DNA of 64,000 bases from Gongronella butleri (GCA_025201375.1 JAIWZP010000030.1:124001-188000), one strand, 5' to 3'; counted from the stretch's first letter, positions 11,497 through 23,590 are shown. Translations and numbers: made by a program. The notes: generated from the sequence alone by a model not told the origin.

Positions 11497-14029
11497 TCAA
11501 GTCTTTTTGCGTTCAATCGGCTCATTTTTGATTTTTACAGGTTCTCCGAGAAATTGGTTGCGAAAGACATATCTGTTTGTCAGCTTGTCCAGGCACGCTT
11601 GTTTCAGGCTACGATCAAGCTTGGTCACAATTGGACTCTGATGATTTCTTGGCGAACGAATCACAGACACGTCTGTTGGCACGTAATTGAGAGACCTACA
11701 TTTAAGAAAAGATGAGGAATAAATTCAATAGAGTGTATTTATGGTGTCAGTGATCGCGCCAAGGTCGTTTACCCAATGTATCCATAGGATGTTGACTGCA
11801 TTTGTTCGGCCAATGCGGTTTGGTGCGCCACTTTGTCAGCACTCTGTTATGATTCATGCGTCAATTGTGGCCTGAATCGTGAACATCACGTTATTTTACC
11901 CGATTATAGAGCGCTTGATCGCGCAAGAGACCGACATCAGACTCATCACCTAACAAAAAATATAACAAAAAGCACGATTTTACATAAATGGCTTGAGCTT
12001 TGAATGAATTGTCTTACTATGAATGCTGAAGCTGCCTTTTGGAATTGGAGAGGACCTGAGACAAGTGAAGTGAACGACGTGTTGGCCACCACTATCTTAA
12101 AAAATGGTCTTACGTTATGATTGACTTGGAAATGGGGACATTATGATGGTCGGCTGGCAAAAGAACAAATCCAGGATGAAAGTCGGCTCCAAACGGCGCT
12201 TCGGACACTTTTACAGGGGCGAGGAATCCGTTTTCACGCTTGATTTCTAACGTGGCAGTAAGCTAAAATGGGAGAATGGGGTGTCGCGTCAGTCAAACTA
12301 ATAATAAATAAAAAAGCTGCACACAATGGGAGCATTACATCGACCTCATAGTGAAGCGAATTCTTTTTCCAGGCATCCAATGTGGCCCGAACGTGTGTGT
12401 CAATGGCAGTGGAAGGTATGGAATCGTCGTGATTAATGACGCGTCCCAGGTGACGCAAGCAAAATTGACGATACGACCCTACTTTGAGCATGTGCGTGTG
12501 CCACACGCAATCGATTTCGAGGGTTGGCACCATTGTCTTGCGAGGGTTGGTCTTTATCAAGTGGAGAAAATCGTGGTATCCGCGAATTGCTCTGCGAAAG
12601 CTTTCAGCGTCCTTCCAGTTGAGTCTAGACACTTTCTCGTAAAAGGAGCGCTGGCGCAGCACCGCATGGATCAAATCCATGGAGAACTTTGTGGGATTGC
12701 CGCCATAGCACGTGCGGTATGCAAAAAGCAGCTCTGTTACCGGAATCTTGTGTTAATAGTGCTTCAAATTGCTTTTTTGCCCTAATTACCTACCATTGGC
12801 ATCATACTCATAGCCTGGATCTTTGGTTTTCAGCAGGTCTTGGATCGCTTGGTTGATGGCTTGCCCGTCAGTATCGTATCCCATCAAAATAAGCTTTTTT
12901 ACAGCTTTGTTTCGTTTTTTGTCGCGCCGCGGCTGGCCATCGGATTGTAGACAGGCACCACTTTAATGCAAGGAGATGTAAAAGATACAAAAAAAAACAC
13001 TTTTAACAAATTGAGCACGCATTGCTGGCAAAATAGACTTACGCGACCATTTGGGCAGCCTTGTCGTTTATAAAGCGAATGTTTGCCCAATCGATCATGT
13101 TGTTTTTAATCTGCGGCTGGTCGTCACGGGGGGCATACTTTGTGCAGGAATGTTCAAAGGGTGTATTGCCGTCTTCAAATCGCATATGAAGATAAAATCG
13201 CCTTTTTCAAGAAAAAATGCAAAAGAAAACGACGAATTGACGATGTATTATTAATGCCAAATGCATCGAGCATCAAACCATTTACTTAATTCAATCAGGC
13301 AGCTTACCAATCGATGTCCAAATTCTTTCTACATCTGAAGCAATAGTGGCGAAAATTCTTGCGCTCTCCAAAAAAAATCTCGAGAGCCAAATCGTATGGC
13401 TCATTCACTGTCATTATATCGCTCCACCGGTACAAGTCCTTTTCCGTTGGTGTCATGCCCTGCTCGGATTGCTAATTATGTCCTCTTGGTGAATCATGAT
13501 ACTCGCAATAGACATGTGTTTTTTTTTACCATTCTCTCCAAAGGTAATCCTGGAATAAGTGACCACACTAGCTCCTGGGATCGCAAAAAATTGTCCTCAA
13601 AGTGGTGCATAGGCGACAAGGCATGGGCATGCCAAAAAACAAGAATATCTTTTGTATTTTTTAAAATTTTGTCGCCATCAATGTATTTCCAGACTTACCC
13701 AAAGGCGGCAGTGATTGTCTCTTTGGATCTTCAAGCTTGTAATTTGATTCTCGACTGCTGAGTGACCAGCTGAATCTACCCATGTAAAGTTCGTAGCGCT
13801 GTTCGGCGCGCGCCAGATAATATTTTTGATCTTCCTCGATCATGGAATCCAAAAGATTCCAAAAGCGCTCCATCAAGGCTAGGTATGAGTAGCAGTCATT
13901 AACATGGACACCATCCAAGACTGGGCTGGTTGTCAATGACTCCTTGCTTGGAGGCATGGGGAATTGCGGCTCCAAATCAAAGGTATCGTCGTCAAAGTCG
14001 TCGAAACGGCGCTTGTCGTCACTCAACAT
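11497..14029 (-). CDS. GRDP-like (DUF1399) protein B, no glycine tail
   Basis: Predicted 617 residues from 11 minus-strand exons: 13699-14029, 13530-13648, 13308-13471, 13043-13201, 12794-12960, 12339-12733, 12114-12238, 12018-12091, 11900-11949, 11773-11843, 11497-11695. Every junction has GT...AG ends and keeps phase, so it is intact despite its fragmented look. Signatures are FWHAHALSPMHHFED (exon 2), CFRC plus HSC (exons 3-4) and LEIDCVWHTHML with INHDDSIPS (exon 6). Exon 6 is exactly 395 nt, as in A and C. The last exon keeps the NRYVFRNQF block of paralogue C but stops after ERKKT, so the Gly/Cys-rich tail is missing. For exons 7 and 8 the first possible acceptor would give a stop, so I used the next AG. 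The start matches the acidic N-terminus of C. Confidence 0.85.
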
Positions 14030-14834
14030 CGGGTCAAGAATGTATTCAAAAGGAAAAGCAGTCTGGAAATGCAATGGGATAGGAAAAAATCGAAGCAAAA
14101 TAGCCAAAAAATCAAATGTTCAGCCCACAGCCACACTCTTTCTTTGGCCAAAAGGAGCGTGACCATATTTGGCGGCTGCGGAAGAGTGTTTATTTTACAC
14201 AATTGCCACACACATGATCAAACAGGCACAAAAAAAAAAAAAAAGCTCGGAGGCGTACAATGGCTCTTCATCCATTGGCCCTTATTGGGCACTACAAAGG
14301 CCATAAAACAAAGAAAAAATGCCTGTTCACGCGTTTCAAATTAATGCAACTGGTCCAGACTCATGTGTTTAGCATTTTGCCCCTGGACGATGATAATTTT
14401 CTACGCGGAGAACGGCAAGAAAAGCCGTAAAAAAAACAAGGTTTTGATGAGAGTGGTGCATTTTTCAAGAAGTGCGCAAGAATTGTGCTACGTACCAATG
14501 ACTTGCCTACAGTAGCACAAAGCGGGACCAATTCTTGTACAGCGTGATGATGAAGCGAAATGATCAGATTTCATGACAATTGACTATGAAACTTGTGCAT
14601 TTCAATGATTTGAACGTATTTTCTCTCGGGGCAGATTTGAAACTTCAATATACTTAGTGTGAAGCCTGCCAATGATCAAAAAGGAAAGACAGATCTCAAT
14701 TTTGGCAGAAGAGATCGAATCATTTTGACAGCAGCAATCTCGTATTTATTGCAATTTGGCATTTTTGTCAATGTGAGCTTGGTTTATTGTACAGTATGAT
14801 ATGAGAACTGAAGGAATTGAACAACAAAATTTGT
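14030..14834. other. Spacer between GRDP-B and GRDP-C
   Basis: No gene is annotated. A plus-strand stretch near 14340-14428 reads VFSILPLDDDNFLRG, resembling the exon-7 segment of GRDP-A (IMLFLPLDENFLKN), and may be a relic. The rest holds the GRDP-B promoter and the GRDP-C 3' flank. Confidence 0.45.
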
Positions 14835-17765
14835 TCAGCAACCGCCACCACCACCGCCACCACATCCACCTCCCCCGCCACCACCACCACATCCACCTCC
14901 TCCACCACCACATCCACCTCCACCACCACCACCACCAGCAAAACCGCCGCCACCAAAACCGCCGCCACCACCACCACCACCACCACAACCGCCGCCACCA
15001 CAGCCGCCGCCACTACTGGCGCATCCAAAGTTGCATCCGCAGCTGCTGTAGATGGCAATGTAGCCGGAATTGTACGTGGTGTTTCCCGTGTCGTTGCTGC
15101 GATACGAGGTTTGGATGGTGTCGCTTTTTTTGGTGTAATCATACTTGGTTTGGCTGCCGGTAAGCTTGAGGTCTGCTTCAGCAAACAGATTGGGGTACGC
15201 GACATGGTCTTGATGCAACGGGGCGCCGACCTTTTCACTCAATTTCTTCTCTGCGACGCCATACTGATTGCGAAACACATATTTGTTTGTGACAGCATTG
15301 ACCAATACTTGCTTCTTGGTCACGATGGGCTTTCTGCCAACAACACGATGGCTGCCCGTGTTGGATGCATACACCACGGACGTGTCGGATGATACACAAT
15401 TCAGAGTTCTAAAAAAAAAAAAAGAGTCAATGACCTGATCTGCCGTCAGCCAGCATAATCGTTTGTACCCAATGTATCCCAAAGATGTGTGCTGCACTTT
15501 CTCAGCAAGTGCGTTTTGCAATGCCAGCAGATCTTCGTCATCCTAAATACAGTATAAAAAAAGGAGATGAGAGCCACGTTATTGGACAACAGTGCCTTGA
15601 ATCATAAGCACTGCTACTTACCAGTTCGTAGGTCCTGGTCTTTTGCTCTTGTTCGTTTGCTCCGCGATGACCTACATGAACAAAGATGATAAAAACTAAG
15701 AATCTTTCACACATCTCAAGCTTTGTCGAGCATTTTTCTACGCGCTAGGCTCGCTTTTTGTTTTTTTGTTTCTGGATGCATTTGCTTACTGTGGACGCTA
15801 ATCTTGTTGAAGGGGTCGTGTTCGGCTCTACAATAGAATTGGATTAGTCTCCAAAGAAAGAAAAAAGACCTGCAGTGGCTCGCTTACTTGCGATTCAGGG
15901 CCGTCAATAAGTCTGTGGGCACAGGCTCACGCAGGATGATCTTGCCAGGGAAATAGTCGGTACCAAATGGGTTGCGAGTTGGCACCAGGGTGGCAGTAAT
16001 GCAGCTGAATGGTTTCTTTTGCAAGGAAATCGGGCCCTGTATTAAAAATCACGCGTCAGATATGTCAAATAGTGACGAATTCGCTTACAGTGACTTTGTA
16101 TTGAAGGGAGCTTGATTCCCAAGCTTTTTGCGTGGCATTTGCGTGCTTGGACAGAGTGGTTTCGGGGATCGTGTCATCATGGTTGATGATGCGGCGCATG
16201 TGGCGCATGCAGAAATCGCGGTAAGATGGTGCCAGCAGCATGTGCGTGTGCCATGCGCAGTCGATTTCAATGGTCGGCACGCACACCATAGAGGGCTTAG
16301 AGTGCATCAGGTACAAAAAGTCGTGGTAGCGACGAATGGCATTGCAAAAGCGATCAGGGTGTTTCCAGTCCATCTTGATGGCTGCGTCGTAAAACTTGCG
16401 CTGACGCAGCACAGCATGGATTATATCCATGGATATCCAGCTTGGGTTGCCCAAGTAGCACGTTCGTAGTGCAAAAAGCACCTCTTTGTTGAAAATGGGA
16501 GAAAAGAAGCGCCAATGAGCACCTTATATATTTTTTTTTGCGTGCCTTTGTACTCCCAAGTCCTAGCTTTGCCTTACCATTGGCTTCATATTCATAGGTA
16601 GCACCTTTTTCCTTGAGTACATTTTGGATGGTGCCCTCAATATCATTTATAAAATCCGTAATATATTCCATTTGGTACCCAAGCATCCTAGATGACAATT
16701 CGCGAACAATCCGATTCGTTTTTTTCCATGGACGCGGCTGGCCGTTGGATTGCAGCATTGTGCCTCTGGCGAAGAAAAAAAAAAAAAAAAAGGAAAAGGA
16801 AAAAAAGGGAAAAATTAATCTTCAGCTGATTCATGCCATTGCACGTGGAACTTACGAGACGCGCATTGATCGGATGTTATCCAAGAATCGAAACCTTGCA
16901 AAGTCATCCAGACTGTGACCATTGTCGTCTTTTTTGGCGTAAATGGACGAGCATTTGTGTATAAACTTCTCTTTCATGCCGTTAAATCTGAATTTCAAAT
17001 AGGTTTCCCTGAATAAGCGCAATACGAGTTAGCCTCCAATCATTCCTGCCATTCAGCAAAGACCATTACCAAGGGATTGAAGCGACACCGTTGCACAAAG
17101 GGCAACGGTTTGTAAAAGCGCGTCGTTCTCCAGAGAACACCTCGGCCGCAAGGTCATATGGCTCGCCGGTTGACCATGTTGTAGAAGTAGCTTTGAAAGC
17201 ATCAGCTTCCAACTACAATATTCCAGTGTTCAAAGTGTCAATGGTATATTTTTTTTGAAAATCTAAAAAATCTTACAACTTTTTCCAAAGGAAATCCTTT
17301 TTTCAGCAACCAGTTGGCACCAGACGACCTAAAGTGGACGTCCTCAAAGAAGCGCAGCGGAGCCAGGGCATGTGCATGCCAAAAGAAGCAGATATCTTTT
17401 TTTTTAGAAAAAAAAAGAACGTGAGCCATATTATAGTGTCATCTTACTTTTTGATTTTCAGGTTTACCAAGAGGTGGAAGTTGGGCATTTCCGGCGTTAG
17501 AGCTGTTGGAATGTCTTAAAAATGTTTCGTATCGCTGCTCGGCGCGTGCCAGGTAGTATTTTTGGCCTTCCTCGGTCATGGAATCAAGCACATTCCAAAA
17601 GCGCTCGAGTAATGACAGATACGCGTAACATTCGTTGACTTTGAGCGTGTCCAGGGTAGGCCACAAGGGCGACGTGGCCACACTTGGAAGCTGTCTAAAC
17701 TTTGGCGCAAGATCCATTGCATCCTGCTGGAAATCGTCGAATTGTTCATTCTTGTTGCGAGACAT
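14835..17765 (-). CDS. GRDP-like (DUF1399) protein C, Gly/Cys-rich tail
   Basis: Predicted 726 residues from 11 minus-strand exons: 17468-17765, 17277-17395, 17070-17212, 16856-17008, 16578-16765, 16089-16483, 15888-16036, 15790-15827, 15622-15671, 15469-15542, 14835-15408. Exons 1, 2 and 6 have exactly the lengths of GRDP-A (298, 119 and 395 nt). Signatures are FFWHAHALAPLRFFED, CPLC with HKC, and IEIDCAWHTHML with INHDDTIPE. The last exon has a GTLNCVSS start, the VTNKYVFRNQYG block shared with B, and about 65 residues of CGGGGG-type repeats to the stop. It is tandem with B and divergent from D. The family role is poorly known; a Gly/Cys-rich tail suggests a structural or cross-linked protein, but that is inference. 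Confidence 0.9.
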
Positions 17766-18594
17766 GATGGCAATATAATGACTGAAAGAAAAAAAAGAAA
17801 AGACAAAAGATGCTCCTGGCTTCCGGTCTCTGCGTTTTTAAATGATCATTCGATACAAACACAGCCACAAGAAGTGGCAATGGCTGCGCGTGATGCATTT
17901 TGCGAATGCGAAATTGGGGGAGGGTTCTTATTGGCCGATTCGCCAGAGCTTAATTTTTCTAAACCTTCGTCGCTCACATGCGAGATCGCATTGTGTCACG
18001 CAAACGTGCGCAGCCATGGCCATTTCCATGCTCTCAATCAAAAAAAAAAATAAGCTAGCCATTTGAGCCACAATGAACATATTTTAATTAGAAGTTTTAT
18101 GCACTTGCGGCACTACACAGTGACGCAATGGCCTCCCATCGACCCCTTTTTTGTACGACAGCTGTCAGGCAAAAAAAAAAAAAAAGCTGTTTGGCGCCGC
18201 AGCAATTCCATTTGCGCAAGTCATCATGAACTTTTTTTATTTTTATCCCTTCCACGTGCCACAAAATTGCCTGCCTGGGCAGTGCCTGCGCAAGTGTGGC
18301 GATTTATGCTTAATTATTATTTTGACGTCATTTTGAGATGTGCCCGCAGCCGACTGGGTGGATTTGCACATTCAATGCCGCAATGAGCTACTATGATACG
18401 ACACCCAGCGCGCCAACGAAAGCAAAGTTTAAACGCTGAATTTGTTCTGAAAATACGCATGCATTAGGCGTTGAAACAACCATTTCCGAGTTTTTTGTTC
18501 CTTTCTCTGCATGAAACAAAAAGGCTATGATATACTGTAATAATTCGACTTTTTCTGCTTTTTTATATACCATTTCCTCTCTCACATGTTTTCC

Positions 18595-19445
18595 GGATTT
18601 TGGTGATCAAGCTCATCGGGAGAAACGCGTAAAATAGTGTTTTGCGCTGGGTTTTCACTAGCAAACACGAATATCGAGCTTTCTCGCGACTGAGTAATCC
18701 GATTCGCGAAAAAAACTTAACAACACTGAATAATTGAGTCTACCATTAACTGATCCAAATTTGGGACCAGATGAGCGAGTTTCTAAGAAAGCGTCAGTTT
18801 CATAGGCGTAAATGGGCTAAGCTCGGCACCATTTTGTCTTGTACAGCGGCAACGGCTGAGCGCCCCGACGCGAGGGTCAACTCAAACAAATCAGCGGCCA
18901 AACGCGGTGAAAGCGCTTACGTTTTGGGGATATCGCGTCCAGTTTTCGGTGAGTTAGCCTTCAGGATTCGTTTTGAATCCGATTTGGCCCTGAATTTATG
19001 CAAAATGCATTTTCTCAGGACTGAGGGATCAGATCTCTGAAAAAACTTGACATAGTCGAATTTTTGAGTCGAGTATCCATTGATTTAAATTTGGAGCCAG
19101 ATGATCAGCCTCATCGGGAGGAACGCGTAAAATATTATTTGGCGCTGGTTTTCACTAGCAAACACGAATCTCGAGATTTTTCGAGACTGAGTAATCCGAT
19201 TCGCAAAAGAAATTAACAACATTTGAGAATTGGGTGTGCCATCAACTGGTCCAAATTTGGAACCAGATGAGCAAGGTTCTGAGGAAGCGCCAGTTTCATA
19301 GGCGTAAAGGGGTAATATCAGCACCGTTTTGTTTCGTACCGCGGTAACGGCTGAGCGCCCCGACACATGAGTCACCTCAAACAAACCAGCGCGCAAACGT
19401 GGTAAAAGCGCTTGTGGTTTGGGGACATAGCGTCCAGTTTTCGGT
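18595..19445. repeat. ~496-bp tandem repeat, locus 1 (about 1.7 units)
   Basis: The marker CATCGGGAGAAACGCGTAAA occurs at 18614 and, with small changes, at 19112, a 498-bp period. Other recurring words are CTGAGTAATCCGATTCGC, CCAAATTTGGGACCAGATGAGC and GCTGAGCGCCCCGAC. The same unit recurs at 57.3-59.1 kb. Confidence 0.85.
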
Positions 19446-19945
19446 GAGTGGCGCGTGGAATACGCCCGAACACACTGAATATGGCCTGAATATGCGTTCA
19501 ATACACCCAAACCTAATTGATTACGTACAGGACCGAACACGACCGAACAAGGACTAAATACGGACTGAACACGCACGAACATGCCCGAACACGTCCGAGG
19601 ACGACCAAACGCGCGTGAACACGGGCTGAACACACCTGAATACGTGTTAAATGTTCCCAAACATGCCCGAACACGACCGCACGCGTCTGAACACGTCTGA
19701 AGTCGTCTGAGCACGACAAAACACGACCAAACACGACCTAAATACGCGCTGAGTACGCCCGAGCATGCCTGATTACACAACCGAACACGACTGAACACGA
19801 CTGAATTCGGCTGAACACGGCCTGAATACGCCTTATGAATACGCGTTGAATACGCCCGAGCACGCCTGAATACGTGTCGAATACGCCAGAACAGGGGATA
19901 AACATGCATTAATACTGTACAAGTTGAATACGCGTTGAATATGCC
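19446..19945. repeat. Degenerate 9-10-bp minisatellite
   Basis: About 500 nt of imperfect tandem copies of words such as CTGAATACGC, CCGAACACGA and CTGAACACGA on the + strand. It starts exactly where the ~496-bp repeat breaks off. Confidence 0.85.
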
Positions 19946-20605
19946 TAAATCCGCCAAATTTAACCTTTATTTTGAAAAGGCATATTAGCCCCAAATGGCT
20001 ACACGCGTCATGATTCGCCCGTGTCGCGTGAAAAGGCGTGTTTTCCTTTTACTTTTGGTTTCAAGCGGCCAATTCAGATGTACGTAAGTGATTTTCATAT
20101 ATTTGTGAGCAGAAAGCACCTTGAAATCATCTTTTCACCCTTGTACCCTCCATTTCCCAGGCGCATAATGGTCAACAAAAGAGCGGGATCCAATTGGCAA
20201 GCGTCGGCAGGCATTGGGTTTCATTTGGCGCACGCGTGGCTCTTCCAAGAACAATGTGGAGTGTATTTTGCTCAAAATCATCGGTTTCGCAATGAGCGTA
20301 TCCAAAGTAGTTTCGCCTGGTAAAAAAACAAAAAAAGGAAGCAACTAAAATGTAGATTTGGTGAAATTCAGGAGAGAGCGCGTTAAAAAATAAATCTGAG
20401 TTTGAAACAGTCCCTTTATCCCAGCCTGCAGGCTTTCTCGAGGCGCGCACCAGCCAAGGGACAAATAAGGTTTGAACGGGTACATGGATGGCTCAGCCCA
20501 TGTGAGCCACAGCGCGCAGCCAAATATCACTGGCTAATTGGTTGGACGATGAATGATTGTGCCTCTTGCTTACCTCTGTTTTCTTGTTTTTTTTTCCTTC
20601 TCATT

Positions 20606-23497
20606 ATGAACAGTGCGCGTCAAACGCACAAAAATGTGCGATTCCGTAGGGAGGTGGGTCTAGATGACGCGGTGGCGGATCTATTTCCTATCCTGAATGA
20701 GGTTGTCACTGTTGAAAACATCAAAATGTACAAATCGATGGTGTTTCGCTTCTGGAAGATCATGGACAGCATGGATGACGACCTAAAGCTCTACTACATG
20801 GCGCGCGCCGAGCAGCGCTACGAGAAATTTGTTGGCTCTTTTGTCACCATTACAGCCACCGGTTGCGTGCCACCCATAGGTATTTTCTCTCTCTCTTTTT
20901 TTTTTTTTTGCCTCAAGCGCCGCTCTTCCTTTTATCGGTTTTTTCTCACGAAATTCGGTCTTATAGACGTGGCCATGTTTTGGCATGCACACCTGTTGTC
21001 GCCCTTTCGATATTGCGAAGACATTGTGCTGCGGCACCCCGCATCACGTGCCCTCTTTACACATGAATTTCCTCTGGCCGATCTTGTAGCGTGCCAATTG
21101 CAAAAAAAAAAAAAAAAAAAAAAAAATGAGGAGTCACCAATGCACTCAATTCAATTTTTTTTTTAGTTTGAGTCGCTTGATAGCGTGTCGGAGTGGCAGC
21201 ACAAGTTGTGGGCGGTACGTGTGCCTGACGAGCCGTACAACCTGTTTGACGAGGTGCAATCTGCCAAGCGCAGGGATTTCACTCTCCAATGCGGCAAGTG
21301 CAACACGGCCATGACGATTCCTTGGTAAGAAGAGCGTATTACATTAGATCGCGACGGACGCGCATCATATTTACCTGGCTCGTTTTTTTTTTTCAAAAAG
21401 GGAAGAATATGTCCAAATGCGCCACCACAACATGACCTGCCCTATCCAACACAAATGCTCAGCGAGCGACAGCACCAATCTCAACGAGCAGGCTCTGTAC
21501 CGCCTTGAACGCGACATCAAACGAGGAACAGTCGCGTAATGCTATGAAAAAAAGCAATTTTGCTTGCTGACGCGCATTTTTTCATCATAGTGGCACATTG
21601 CTTGACAAGACTGGACAAGAACGGCAACAAGCTAATGTCTTTGTCGAGCGCTTGGCTGCTCTGGCGGGTTTTGTCGAACAACAAAATGAATTTGATCTCG
21701 AATATAAAAAGGTCATTGAGGGCCTTCTTGGTGGCCTTGGCAGAGAGCATCTTCACGATGCACAAGGTACGCGCATTGGCTTGATTCTCTTGACAATCCG
21801 TTTGACACGCCCATAAGCACGGCAATCACAATGCTTCAAGGAAAATGACTCATTTTTTCATTTCTTTTTCTTTTTTTCATTTGCGCTCAGAAATAATGTT
21901 TGCCATCCAGACATGCTACAAAAGCAATGCGTCATCTATGTTTTCGCTGGATCTGTGGCACGCTGTGCTCCGTCAGCGCGCACTTTACACCTCTTTGCCT
22001 TTTTTATATTTTGATTTTACGTCAAAGACTCGCCCGTTGCTCTGGGATTTTACTTCGACCTATCGTCATGCGATTCGGCGCTATCACGATTTTTTATGCT
22101 TGATGGTTGACTGCCCAGACCTACAGGGCGTCCCCACCATTGAGATTGACTATGCTTGGCACACACACATGCTTTTTGCCGCGAGATATCGCGACTTTTG
22201 TTTGCGGTATATGAATCGCGTCATCAACCACGACGACGCCATCAATGAGTTGAATGTGGATGAACACTCCAAAAAAACAGATGCCATGTGGTCTAAAAGC
22301 AAAATGCGATACATGATCAGTGTAAGAGATTTGCAACGTGACATCATCCGGCTCAATTGCATAAGCGACGCGTCTGGCAGCTTCTGATTACTCTTTTGGC
22401 AATCACAGGGCGCTGTTCCGAGCCCTGCGTCCACGGTCAGCAAGCCAATGTTGAGAGCGCGCATAATTGCCAATCAATCTCCCTTTGGTAATGAATACGA
22501 TGCGGGCAAGATGGATATTGCGCTCCCTGTGAGCGATTCATTGCTGCAGGAAATCAATTACAGGTGAATAATCACAGATTTTATTTGAAAAAAGCCCTTG
22601 GCCCTTGCTGATTTTCATATTTCTTCTTTTAGATACAAGTCGCTCCTGAAAGAAATGAAGCATCGACCCAATTATGATGTGACTCGACGTAGCGTTCATA
22701 GTAAGCAGAGCATAATGTGCCTATGGAGCTATGCGTGGATTTTCTTTTTATTTTCTTGCATAAACTCATTTATTTTCGGTTTGTAGATGAACCACCGCAA
22801 TTTTCTGGATTTTATACTGAACTAAAGGCTTACGATTTGGTAGTACACGCTTGAGAATAGTAGCATGCAACTTATCCATTTTTTTTTTACGCGTCGCCAG
22901 AGCGAAGATTTGAGAGACAAGCAAGTTGAAATTTATGACGTGCATGCCGCCTCGCCATATGGCTTCATTGGGTAAATTGAGCCTCGAAGTTTGATGCCCA
23001 GCGCTTTGCACTGGTTGCTCGTACGTCTAATGGCGCTGTGCCTTAATTTTTTTTATTTTTTTCTGCATAAAAGATCTCTGAATTGCGCGTCACCGAGCGG
23101 GGACGACATGGCGGCCAAGTATCGCAGGATGCTTAAAGACAATCTGCAGCGTTATTATTTGCAATATCACGGTGATGATTTGTATTACGCGTGCGACGTG
23201 CCGCCTACGCGCGCAAACATCAGCAACAATATAGAGCACGCCATGGGTGACGATTCAGCGGCGGTGGGAATAAAGCGGCACAGCTGTAGCCCAACTAACT
23301 TTACATCGACGCACATCCTAGCGCGACATCTTGCACGCATGTCGTTTTCACTACCAAAAAGCGCCCATGCGTCGCGTTTTGATGATTGCGGCTGTAACAA
23401 GCCCCAAATTAACCAAGACTACACAAGCTGGAGCAAAAATGATACAGCGTCGCGGAACAGAAATAGCACGGCGTCATCAAGCACCAGTGGGTCATGA
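20606..23497 (+). CDS. GRDP-like (DUF1399) protein D, Ser-rich tail
   Basis: Predicted 687 residues from 11 exons: 20606-20879, 20967-21085, 21167-21324, 21401-21535, 21591-21766, 21891-22321, 22409-22563, 22633-22700, 22787-22839, 22901-22971, 23074-23497. Intron phases equal those of A, B and C. Signatures are FWHAHLLSPFRYCED (exon 2), CGKC with HKC (exons 3-4) and IEIDYAWHTHML with INHDDAINE (exon 6). Exon 6 is 36 nt longer than in the others, from a Phe-rich insertion near 22000-22050. The last exon begins GSLNCASPSG but ends in a Ser/Thr/Asn-rich tail, with no Gly/Cys repeats. An in-frame upstream ATG at about 20549 would add a hydrophobic stretch; I prefer 20606 by analogy with the paralogues. 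Confidence 0.88.
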
Positions 23498-23584
23498 GAA
23501 AAAACGTAACGACATCCTCTTTTTTATATTGCATTGCTTTTAGCATCTTCTTTTTTTTTGTATATTGGACCCACATGTGCCTGC

Positions 23585-23590
23585 AATAAA
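23585..23590 (+). terminator. AATAAA polyadenylation signal of GRDP-D
   Basis: AATAAA lies 88 nt downstream of the GRDP-D stop, after a T run. Confidence 0.45.

Larger units (their letters stand above)
17766..20605. other. Long spacer between GRDP-C and GRDP-D, repeat-filled
   Basis: No gene supported. It contains the promoters of C and D, about 1.7 units of a ~496-bp tandem repeat (18.6-19.4 kb) and a ~500-nt minisatellite (19.44-19.94 kb). The 290-residue minus-strand ORF over 19085-19957 is a read-through of these repeats, with Val/Arg/Cys/Tyr-rich periodic sequence, and is not a gene. Confidence 0.65.

Noticed and set aside
11497..14029. GRDP-B as a pseudogene
   Set aside because: At first only exon pieces were visible and no glycine tail, but all 11 exons join in phase with GT...AG ends when exons 7 and 8 use the second available acceptor, so it is annotated as intact.
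19085..19957. 290-residue minus-strand ORF
   Set aside because: It runs through the ~496-bp repeat and the minisatellite; the periodic Val/Arg/Cys/Tyr-rich sequence follows the DNA repeat and shows no domain or splice signal.
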